From assembly GCA_963794265.1 (NCBI GenBank), contig CAWCDJ010000005.1, positions 372,001-436,000 on the forward strand: a DNA stretch of 64,000 nt, given 5' to 3'. The position numbers were made by a program, and so were the translations under genes. A model generated the notes under the pieces. The model was not told the DNA's origin and searched no databases. It saw only the letters and a program-made list of their open reading frames with translations. Source of the DNA: CAWCDJ01 sp963794265. GTDB taxonomy: Bacteria; Acidobacteriota; Terriglobia; Bryobacterales; Bryobacteraceae. This document shows, piece after piece, positions 42,836 through 50,441 of this stretch (its first letter is position 1; each line of letters begins with the position of its first letter).

Positions 42836-44530
42836 ATGACACAATGGCTCCGCGAGACGCACGGAACGCGGTTCGAGCTCTTTCGCCATTTTCTGTGGAG
42901 CTTCTTCGACAGCGACCTGATCACGGCGACGGGGCAGACTACCACCGCGCTGATCGGTGCGATTTCGATTCTCCTGCCGGCCGCCGATTTGTTTGTGCAG
43001 CCGCTGAAGTTCAAGTACGCCTATTTGTCGAGCCTCCCGGTTCCGGGTCCGTACCGCGAAGCCCTGCGAGCCGATGAACTCTGGATGATCACTCTGCTGA
43101 TGTCCGTAGTCGGAGCGCTGACCGCTATCAAGTGGCAGTCCCTGTTTCCGGGGCTGCGGGATTATCGCGCCCTGGCATCGCTGCCCCTCCGCCCCGGACA
43201 GGTTTTCCTGGCGAAATGGATGGCCCTGTTTTCCGTGGCCACGATCGTGATGGCGGCCCTGATCTCAGTGCCAGGTCTCGTGCTTCCCATGGTTTCCGCC
43301 AGCCGCTGGGCCATCGATCCGTCGATGGGGTCCAGAATCGTTGCGCACGCCACAGCGTGTGCCGCCGGCAGCTATTTCTTTTTCTTTGGACTGATCGCGC
43401 TCCAAGGGGTGCTCCTCAACCTGCTGCGGCCGCGCCTGTTCACCAGGGTGACCGCTTATCTGCAAGGCCTTCTGCTCGCACTGATGCTTGTTCTGGTGGT
43501 TTTGAGCTTCTCCATTCAGCCGCAAATCGCAAATGCGGCCGTCCGGCCGGAATTCGCGCGCTGGCTTCCACCGGTGTGGTTTCTGGGCTTGCACCAGGCG
43601 ATTCTGGGCGACCCGGATGCCGCCGCGCTCGCGCTGGCACACACCGCCCGCACAGCGCTGTCCGTCGCCTTTGGGCTGGCTCTCTCCGTCTACCTGGTCA
43701 GCTATCGCCGGCATCGAGCCTTGCTGGTGGAGGGAGCGGCCCGGCAGGTTCGCAGGCGCCAATGGCTGGTGGCCTTGCTGGAGTGGCTGGTTCCCAATCC
43801 TCGCCACCAGGCGGTGCTCGTCTTCATCGTGAAAACGCTGGCGGGCAGCAGCCAGCATCGCATGATCCTGATGGGTTACGGTGGTTTCGGCGTAGCGATC
43901 CTGTTGAGCGGAATGATCGGCATGCGGCAACTGGTGGAGCCCGACAGGGTGGTCCCGGCCTGTTTCGTTTACGCCCACGTCATTATGTTGATTTTTCTGC
44001 TCATTGGTTTGCGCCACTTGTTCGCCATGCCAACGGAACTCGGGGCCAACTGGACGTTCCGCATAACGGAACTCGAAGGTCGCCGCCAATGGATGCAGGC
44101 AGTGGATCGTCTGGTGCTCGTTTTGGGCGCCGCGGCGATGCTGGCGATCCCGTTTCCGGTCGAGGTCAAATTGCTCGGCTGGCGCGCGTTGGCGGAGTTG
44201 GTTCTGTTCGTTATGTTCGGCCTGCTCTGTTATGAATGGGCATTCTCTTCGTGGGAGAAGCTCCCGTTCACCTGCTCGTACCTCCCCGGAAAGACGCCGG
44301 CCTGGCAATTGGCAGCGGAATTCCTGGGACTTCTCACTCTACTGCCCGTTGTGTGCGCCATCATGCTCGCTTGTTTGTACAATCGCACTGGTTACCTGGT
44401 GGTTCTGGCTGTGCTGTTTGCCGCCTGGGTTCCCATCCGCGCCTTGAGGAGAGAGACCTGGGGAGAGGTGAATTTGAGATATGAAGAGTTCCCCGATCCG
44501 GCGATTCAGGGGCTGGACCTCTTCAAGTGA
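42836..44530 (+). CDS. Large ABC-2-like multipass permease
   Basis: 564 residues with about twelve hydrophobic segments (TALIGAISILLPAADLF, WMITLLMSVVGALTAI, YFFFFGLIALQGVLLNLL, LVFIVKTLAGS and others in part). Layout resembles large ABC-2 exporter permeases, without periplasmic MacB domains. ATG at 42836 has AAGGAG eight bases upstream. Directly after the ATPase-ADOP fusion gene; the two should form an exporter. Substrate is unknown. Family assignment rests on topology and context rather than a named motif. Confidence 0.65.
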   Translation: MTQWLRETHGTRFELFRHFLWSFFDSDLITATGQTTTALIGAISILLPAADLFVQPLKFKYAYLSSLPVPGPYREALRADELWMITLLMSVVGALTAIKWQSLFPGLRDYRALASLPLRPGQVFLAKWMALFSVATIVMAALISVPGLVLPMVSASRWAIDPSMGSRIVAHATACAAGSYFFFFGLIALQGVLLNLLRPRLFTRVTAYLQGLLLALMLVLVVLSFSIQPQIANAAVRPEFARWLPPVWFLGLHQAILGDPDAAALALAHTARTALSVAFGLALSVYLVSYRRHRALLVEGAARQVRRRQWLVALLEWLVPNPRHQAVLVFIVKTLAGSSQHRMILMGYGGFGVAILLSGMIGMRQLVEPDRVVPACFVYAHVIMLIFLLIGLRHLFAMPTELGANWTFRITELEGRRQWMQAVDRLVLVLGAAAMLAIPFPVEVKLLGWRALAELVLFVMFGLLCYEWAFSSWEKLPFTCSYLPGKTPAWQLAAEFLGLLTLLPVVCAIMLACLYNRTGYLVVLAVLFAAWVPIRALRRETWGEVNLRYEEFPDPAIQGLDLFK

Positions 44531-44585
44531 GCGGGGCACACATTAGGGAGAGACCGACCCGCCGTTCACAGCCCTGGTGCGCTCG

Positions 44586-45533
44586 TCAGAGCTTCACGGC
44601 GTTCTTCGAGACGTAGTCTTCGACCTTGGACGGCTCCGGTCCGATGTAGTGATACGCCTCCCCATAGGTCAGGCCGAACTTCTTGCCGGTTTCCGCGTCC
44701 CGGTCCAGGACGAATTGGCGCGTGTATTCCCGGTTCGCCGTTTCGTCGTCCTCGCCGAGCAAAGCCAGGCGCAACCCCTGCTCCGCCAGGCGGCGTTTCA
44801 GTTGCGCCCCTTGCTGGCCGGCCGGCCCCTGCGCCACGTTGAGCATGTTGATGGCAATTTTTCGCTCGATGAACGGGCCTATGTCCACCACCCGGTTGAC
44901 ATACTGCGGCCCGCGCGCAAAGTAATATTTCTCCGTCACGGAGTGCGGCGCCAGGCCCGCGTCGAAGTGTTCCGGGTAATCCTTACCCATGCCGGCCATC
45001 CAGCAAGCCGCTTCCACGGCGCTGGCGGTGACGTAGTGATCGGGATTCTCCTCGTAATGCGACCACGGGTCGTAGCAAACGACAGTATCCACCTCAAGCA
45101 GCCGAAACAGGAAGATGAGCCGCAGCCGGAGTTCGAGCGGAGACACGCCGTCCAGCATGTGGTTGCGGTAGTACAGGTCGTACACCTTCTTCATCCCCAA
45201 CGCTTTGGCGACCGTCAGGTTGTCGCGTTCGTTGGCGAGCACGCCTTCGCCGACGGTTCCGGGGCCGGTATGGTCATCGTTCGTGGTGCGGATCAGGTAG
45301 CCGGTGCACCCTTCTTCGATCAGTTTCAGAACCACGCCGCCGGCGAAGAGAGGGATATCGTCGGCATGCGGTTGAATCGCGGCCATCACCTTCCCGGCGC
45401 GCGGCTTCCCCGGCCGGGCGCGTTCGATCTGAGTTTGCGTGGCAGCAAACGGTCCGTCGTCCGGGGTGGCGCCGGCGGCGGAAACGGCGAACGCACCTCC
45501 GGCGACCCGCGCAAGGAACTCGCTTCGTTTCAT
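44586..45533 (-). CDS. PIG-L/LmbE-family deacetylase
   Basis: 315 residues. The zinc motif QPHADD (about residues 53-58) and a later His region around PWSHYEENPDHY are standard for N-acetyl-sugar deacetylases such as MshB and PIG-L. N-terminus MKRSEFLARVAGGAFAVSAAGA looks like a Tat-type or secretion leader with a single Arg, so export is possible. Divergent from the Tat-exported orphan at 45670; a CRP-like palindrome lies 21-36 bases upstream of the ATG. Substrate unknown. Confidence 0.85.
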   Translation of the reverse strand: MKRSEFLARVAGGAFAVSAAGATPDDGPFAATQTQIERARPGKPRAGKVMAAIQPHADDIPLFAGGVVLKLIEEGCTGYLIRTTNDDHTGPGTVGEGVLANERDNLTVAKALGMKKVYDLYYRNHMLDGVSPLELRLRLIFLFRLLEVDTVVCYDPWSHYEENPDHYVTASAVEAACWMAGMGKDYPEHFDAGLAPHSVTEKYYFARGPQYVNRVVDIGPFIERKIAINMLNVAQGPAGQQGAQLKRRLAEQGLRLALLGEDDETANREYTRQFVLDRDAETGKKFGLTYGEAYHYIGPEPSKVEDYVSKNAVKL

Positions 45534-45553
45534 GGCATCGCCCCCTCAGGTAT

Positions 45554-45569
45554 TGTGAACCGATTCACA
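45554..45569. promoter_or_regulatory. CRP/FNR-like operator: TGTGA-N6-TCACA palindrome
   Basis: Perfect 16-base dyad TGTGAACCGATTCACA in the 136-base divergent gap between the PIG-L gene and the Tat-exported orphan gene. The half-sites equal the CRP consensus TGTGA/TCACA with a six-base spacer. It begins 21 bases upstream of the PIG-L ATG, so binding there would likely affect that promoter. No CRP-family gene lies in the window. Confidence 0.55.
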
Positions 45570-45669
45570 GCCGGGGTATAGCCGTCACCGCCGAAGCCTA
45601 CCAGACAATGCCGCGGAATCCGCCGGCTGGTTGCCCACGATGGCAGCCTGCGTGCTATACCTAACGAAG

Positions 45670-46383
45670 ATGAGTTCGCTGGGTAAATTCTCCAGACGGC
45701 ACTTCGCCGGGATGGCGCTGGGCGGTCTGGCACTTCCGGCCACGCTCCTGCGCTCCGAATCGAAGCCACCGGTCGAAATCCAACGCGTTTGCGAGCGCAT
45801 GGCGGCAATGGATCAATGGCGTACGAAGACCCTTTTGGGCTACTCTGTGACCCGCCGGTACACCCTGAAACTGGGAAGTTCCGCCACTTGCGCGGAAATG
45901 CTGGTGAAGGTGGAATACACTCATCCGGGGCACAAGAGCTTCCAGGTGATTTCGCAGAAGAACTGCGGTATGCTGGACGACCGCATTTTTCATCGGGTAA
46001 TGAATGTGGAGATCCAGGCGGCGCGCGACGATATACGCGACAGCACCCGTATCATCCCCCTCAACTATGACTTCGAGGCCCTCGGCACCGCGGAACTGGA
46101 AGGACGGGCCTCATACGTGATCCGGATGAGGCCCAAGCGCAGAGAGCGGTACCTGGTAGACGGCAGAATCTGGGTCGACATGAAAGATGCCGCGGTGGCC
46201 CGGCTGGACGGCGAGGTCGCCACCAGTTCCTTCTGGGTGCGCAGTTCCCACATGATCCAGAGCTACGAGAGGGTCGGCCCGTACTGGCTCGTCATGTTCA
46301 ACCAGAACGACGCGACCGTGCGCATTTTGGGCGACGCGCAACTCCGCATCGAATATTTCGACTACCGGCTGCGCTCCGCCTGA
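45670..46383 (+). CDS. Tat-exported orphan protein
   Basis: 237 residues. The start MSSLGKFSRRHFAGMALGGLALPATLL has the twin-arginine pattern SRRHF then a hydrophobic run, so export by Tat is likely. Mature part is beta-rich (LLGYSVTRRYTLKLG, VKVEYTHPGHKSFQVIS, RYLVDGRIWVDMKDAAVARLDGEV in parts) and resembles outer-membrane lipoprotein-sorting or LolA-like beta sheets, but I do not recognise a family. ATG at 45670 was chosen because it opens the Tat signal. Convergent to mtnA with a three-base gap. Confidence 0.65.
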   Translation: MSSLGKFSRRHFAGMALGGLALPATLLRSESKPPVEIQRVCERMAAMDQWRTKTLLGYSVTRRYTLKLGSSATCAEMLVKVEYTHPGHKSFQVISQKNCGMLDDRIFHRVMNVEIQAARDDIRDSTRIIPLNYDFEALGTAELEGRASYVIRMRPKRRERYLVDGRIWVDMKDAAVARLDGEVATSSFWVRSSHMIQSYERVGPYWLVMFNQNDATVRILGDAQLRIEYFDYRLRSA

Positions 46384-46386
46384 ACC

Positions 46387-47418
46387 TCACGCCGATTCGG
46401 CGAGCCGCGCCAGCGACTCCTCGTACGGCGCTCGCGCGACGCCCTTCTCAGTGATGATGGCCGAAACATACCGCGCCGGAGTCACATCGAACGCCGGGTT
46501 CTCGACCGCGGTTCCGGCGGGCGCGACGGCGTGGCCGAAGACATGGGTCACCTCGGCGGCGGCGCGCTGCTCGATGGGGATCAGGTCGCCCGATGCAAGC
46601 TTCCGGTCGAGCGTTGAAACCGGCGCGGCCACGTAGAACGGCACCCCGTTTTCCTTCGCCAGCACGGCCACCGAGTAGGTGCCGATCTTGTTGGCCACAT
46701 CGCCGTTGGCGGCGATGCGGTCCGCTCCCACCACAACGCAGCCGATACGTCCGGACTTCAGGAAGTGGCCGGCCATGTTATCGGTAATCAGCGTGGCCGG
46801 AATGCCGTCCTGCTGCAATTCCCAGACCGTGAGCCGCGCGCCTTGCAGGAACGGCCGCGTCTCGTCGGCGAAAACGTCGATGCGCTTGCCGCACTCGACC
46901 GCGGCCCGGATCACCCCCAGCGCCGTGCCGTAGCCCGCCGTGGCGAGCGCGCCCGCGTTGCAGTGCGTGAGGACGGTCTTCGCTTCGGGCACCAGCGGCG
47001 CGCCGTGGCGGCCGATCGCGCGGTTGATGGCGATGTCCTCTTCCTTCACCAGCGCCGCTTCCTCCACCATGCGGCGGCGGATCTCGCTGACCGGCCTGCC
47101 CCGCAGCGAGCCGTAGAGCCGCTTCATGCGATCGATGGCCCAGAACAGGTTGACGGCCGTGGGGCGGGTGCGGGCCAGCGTGTCGCAGATCGTTTCCACC
47201 TGCGCGTCCAGGTCGCCGCCGGAAGCCTGGAGCACGCCCAGCGCCACACCCATCGCGGCGGCCACGCCGATAGCCGGCGCGCCCCGGATAATCATGTCCC
47301 TGATAGCCGCCGCCACATCTTCATAGGTGCGGCAGGTGACGAAGCTCTCTTCGAGCGGCAGGCGGGTCTGGTCGATCATGACCACCCCGGCATCGGTCCA
47401 TTGGATTGTTTCCACCAT
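46387..47418 (-). CDS. mtnA: Methylthioribose-1-phosphate isomerase
   Basis: 343 residues. Converts methylthioribose-1-P to methylthioribulose-1-P in methionine salvage. The catalytic Cys153 (THCNAGALAT) and Asp233 (GADRIAANGD) are spaced exactly 80 residues, as in the B. subtilis enzyme (C160/D240). RGAPAIGVAAAMG is the substrate loop. Shares its divergent intergenic region with the spermidine-synthase-like gene; spermidine synthesis yields methylthioadenosine, the source of this pathway's substrate. No mtnB/C/D/K are in the window. Confidence 0.93.
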   Translation of the reverse strand: MVETIQWTDAGVVMIDQTRLPLEESFVTCRTYEDVAAAIRDMIIRGAPAIGVAAAMGVALGVLQASGGDLDAQVETICDTLARTRPTAVNLFWAIDRMKRLYGSLRGRPVSEIRRRMVEEAALVKEEDIAINRAIGRHGAPLVPEAKTVLTHCNAGALATAGYGTALGVIRAAVECGKRIDVFADETRPFLQGARLTVWELQQDGIPATLITDNMAGHFLKSGRIGCVVVGADRIAANGDVANKIGTYSVAVLAKENGVPFYVAAPVSTLDRKLASGDLIPIEQRAAAEVTHVFGHAVAPAGTAVENPAFDVTPARYVSAIITEKGVARAPYEESLARLAESA

Positions 47419-47546
47419 GAAGTACCAGCATAATCGGTACGCATGTAAATCCTTGCATGGGCGGCGATTTTTGCCGCGCCCCAAACTGCCCGAACCGCGG
47501 TAACGTAAGATGACGCGATAGACGCCATATCGACACCGGGCTCCGC

Positions 47547-49973
47547 ATGACCACGCCAGTTCCGACCCTCCAACCCTCCGGCGCGCGCCGCTATCTGCCG
47601 GTGCTGCTCCTGCTTTTCGCGGGAAGCGGCTGCTCGGCGCTGATCTACGAAATCGTCTGGTACCAACTGCTGCAACTGGTGATTGGGTCGAGCGCGATTT
47701 CGCTCGGTGTGCTGCTGGCTACGTTCATGGGTGGGTTGTGCCTGGGGAGCCTGACGCTGCCGCGCCTCGCCGCCGCGCGGAGCCCGCATCCGCTCGAGGT
47801 CTACGCCGGGCTGGAGTTCGCGATCGCCCTCTGCGGCGTGCTGGTGCTGTTCGGCATGCCGCTAATCGATGGCATCTACGCGGCTGCCGTAGGGCACGGC
47901 TTGCCCGCCGTTCTGCTGCGCGCGCTGGTGTGCGGGCTGTGCCTGATCCCGCCCACGTTCCTGATGGGCGCCTCTCTGCCGGCGGCCGCGCGCTGGATCG
48001 AAAGCAGCCCCGAAGGCGTCTCGTGGATGGGCTTCCTCTATGGCGGCAACACCGCCGGCGCCGTATTCGGATGCCTGCTGGCGGGCTTCTACCTGCTTCG
48101 CGAGTTCGACATGACCGCCGCAACCTTCGTAGCCGCGGCCCTCAACCTGGTGGTGGGGTTTGCCGGGCTGGCGGTCGCCCGGCGCACGCCCGCGAGGGCT
48201 TCCAATGAGGCGTCCGCGCCGCCCGAGCCGGGTGTGAAGGCCTACTGGCCGGTCTATTCAGCCATCGCCATCTCGGGCGCCTGCGCGCTCGGCGCGGAGG
48301 TGATCTGGACGCGGCTGCTCGGCCTCATGCTGGCCGCCACGGTCTACACGTTTTCGATCATCCTGGCGGTGTTCCTGGTGGGGATCGGGTTGGGCAGCGG
48401 CTTCGGATCGCTGCTGGCCCGCGCCTCCAGGCCCCGCCTGGTTTTCGGCTGCTGCCAACTGGCGCTGGTGGGAGCCATCGGCTGGACCGCCTTCATGCTC
48501 TCCGATTCGCTGCCCTACTGGCCGGTCAACCCGCTGCTATCGAGCAGCCCGTGGTTTACCTTCCAGATCGACCTGGTGCGCTGCATGTGGGCGATTCTGC
48601 CGCCGGCGCTGCTGTGGGGCGCGAGTTTCCCCCTGGCACTGGCAGCTGCGGCGCCCGACGAGAACGACTCCGCGCGGCTGGTCGGTGGCATCTATGCCGC
48701 CAACACCGCCGGAGCCATCGCGGGCGCGCTCGGCTTCAGCCTGATCCTGGTGCCGTGGATCGGCACGCAAGGCTGCGAGCGCGTGCTGATCGTGCTGGCG
48801 GCGCTGGCCGCGCTGCTGATCCTGGCCCCGGCCGTGAGCGCGTCGCGCAATGTCTACGGCGCGGGCGGCCTGGCCGCGGCCCTGGTGATCGCGGCGGTCC
48901 TGGTGACGCACGTATCGGGCGTGCCGCCGGTGCTGATCGCCTATGGCCGCCGCATCATGACCTCGATGGAGCACACCAAAATCCTCTACTCCGGAGAGGG
49001 CATGAACTCCTCCATCGCCATTTCCACCTGGGACGACGGCGCCGTTCAGTTCCACGTCAGCGGCAAAGTGGAAGCCTCTACCGAGCCTTACGATATGCGC
49101 CTGCAGCGCATGCTGGGCCACATGCCGGCGCTGTTTCACCGCGATCCGAAATCGGTGCTGGTGGTGGGCTTCGGCGCCGGAGTGACCGCCGGCACTTTCG
49201 TCACATACCCGGAAATCCGGCGCATCGTGATCTGCGAGATGGAGCCGCTGATCCCCCCGGCCGCCACCCGGTACTTCGGCAAAGAGAACTACCACGTGAT
49301 GCGCGACCCGCGAGTCCAGATCGTCTACGACGACGCGCGCCACTTCATCCTGACCACCAACGAAAAGTTCGACATCATCACGTCCGACCCGATTCATCCC
49401 TGGGTGAAGGGCAGCGCCACGCTCTACTCGAAGGAGTATTTCGACCTGGTGAAACGGCACCTGAACCCCGGCGGACTCGTGACGCAGTGGGTGCCGCTCT
49501 ACGAAACCGATACGCCCACCGTGAAGAGCGAAATCGCGACCTTCTTCGACGTCTTCCCGGATGGAACCGTCTGGGGCAACGAAAATAACGGCGGCTACGA
49601 TTCGGTGGTGATGGGCGGAGCCGAGCCGATGAAGATCGACCTGGACGCCATTCGGGCGCGGCTCGCGCGGCCCGACCACCGGGAGGTGGGGCGATCCCTG
49701 TACGAGGTCGGGTTCCATTCGCTGCCCTCCCTGCTCTCCACCTATGCCGGGCAGGCCCGGGGACTTCAGCCGTGGCTCGAAGACGCCGTCATTAATCGCG
49801 ACGGCAACCTGCGCCTGCAGTACATGGCCGGTCTGGCGCTCAACACCAGCATGGAATCCACCATCTACAACCAGATCCTCAGCTACCGGAAGTTCCCGGT
49901 GAACCTGTTCCATGGTTCTCAGGAAAGCCTGCAAGCGCTGCGGTACGCGCTCGAAGCGACCGGAACCCAGTAG
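47547..49973 (+). CDS. Membrane-fused spermidine-synthase-like protein
   Basis: 808 residues. About 14 hydrophobic segments fill residues 1-450 (MFS-like), followed by a Rossmann methyltransferase-like domain homologous to SpeE: VGFGAGVTAGTF replaces the usual GGGDGG cofactor loop, CEMEP holds the ribose-binding acid, and DIITSDPIHPW stands where SpeE has the DSTDP catalytic motif. Aminopropyl transfer is thus plausible but not sure. Divergent from mtnA. Known as a fused MFS/spermidine synthase family; function untested. Confidence 0.85.
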   Translation: MTTPVPTLQPSGARRYLPVLLLLFAGSGCSALIYEIVWYQLLQLVIGSSAISLGVLLATFMGGLCLGSLTLPRLAAARSPHPLEVYAGLEFAIALCGVLVLFGMPLIDGIYAAAVGHGLPAVLLRALVCGLCLIPPTFLMGASLPAAARWIESSPEGVSWMGFLYGGNTAGAVFGCLLAGFYLLREFDMTAATFVAAALNLVVGFAGLAVARRTPARASNEASAPPEPGVKAYWPVYSAIAISGACALGAEVIWTRLLGLMLAATVYTFSIILAVFLVGIGLGSGFGSLLARASRPRLVFGCCQLALVGAIGWTAFMLSDSLPYWPVNPLLSSSPWFTFQIDLVRCMWAILPPALLWGASFPLALAAAAPDENDSARLVGGIYAANTAGAIAGALGFSLILVPWIGTQGCERVLIVLAALAALLILAPAVSASRNVYGAGGLAAALVIAAVLVTHVSGVPPVLIAYGRRIMTSMEHTKILYSGEGMNSSIAISTWDDGAVQFHVSGKVEASTEPYDMRLQRMLGHMPALFHRDPKSVLVVGFGAGVTAGTFVTYPEIRRIVICEMEPLIPPAATRYFGKENYHVMRDPRVQIVYDDARHFILTTNEKFDIITSDPIHPWVKGSATLYSKEYFDLVKRHLNPGGLVTQWVPLYETDTPTVKSEIATFFDVFPDGTVWGNENNGGYDSVVMGGAEPMKIDLDAIRARLARPDHREVGRSLYEVGFHSLPSLLSTYAGQARGLQPWLEDAVINRDGNLRLQYMAGLALNTSMESTIYNQILSYRKFPVNLFHGSQESLQALRYALEATGTQ

Positions 49974-49983
49974 CCGGGAAACC

Positions 49984-50370
49984 GTGCAGACCCTGGCCAA
50001 CCTAGTCGCAGTCCTGCATCTGCTGTACTTCGCGTTCGTCGTGCTCGGGTCGGCGGCGATTGTCGCCGGCGCCTTCCGGCACTGGAACTGGGTGCGCAAC
50101 TCCTGGTTCCGGGTCGGTCACCTGCTCGCGATCTGGATCGTTCTGGCAGAGGATGTGATCGGGCTGGTCTGCCCGCTCAATGTGGCGGAAAGCGGCTTGC
50201 GGCACTCGGCCGCGAGCCCCGAATCCGGCGCGGGCCGCGAAATCGACCGCCTGCTTCACCACACCATCTACGGGCGCCCGCTCGACGCCATCTATTGGTC
50301 GCTCGGGATTCTCGCGCTGCTGCTGCTGTTTCTGGTTCCACCCAACTTCCTGCGGCGGCGCGGCCGGTAG
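49984..50370 (+). CDS. DUF2784 membrane protein
   Basis: 128 residues starting at GTG 49984, eleven bases after the spermidine-synthase-like gene. Three to four membrane helices with NLVAVLHLLYFAFVVLG, NWVRNSWFRVGHLLAIWIVLAED and a CPLNVAE motif, the DUF2784 signature. Function unknown. Co-directional with, and likely co-transcribed with, the upstream gene. Confidence 0.8.
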   Translation: MQTLANLVAVLHLLYFAFVVLGSAAIVAGAFRHWNWVRNSWFRVGHLLAIWIVLAEDVIGLVCPLNVAESGLRHSAASPESGAGREIDRLLHHTIYGRPLDAIYWSLGILALLLLFLVPPNFLRRRGR

Positions 50371-50441
50371 GGCAGATTCCGCGCCGGCGCGAGGAACAAA
50401 ATCGGCCCTCGTGCGTCATAACCACCTTGGGGGGGTGATGT

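Noticed and set aside
47455..47480. Hairpin GGGCGGC/GCCGCGCCC between mtnA and the spermidine-synthase-like gene
   Set aside because: It has a bulge and no T-run; common in GC-rich DNA, so not called.
48537..50099. Long minus-strand frame antisense to the spermidine-synthase-like gene
   Set aside because: His/Arg-rich mirror frame; the sense frame has membrane helices and Rossmann motifs.
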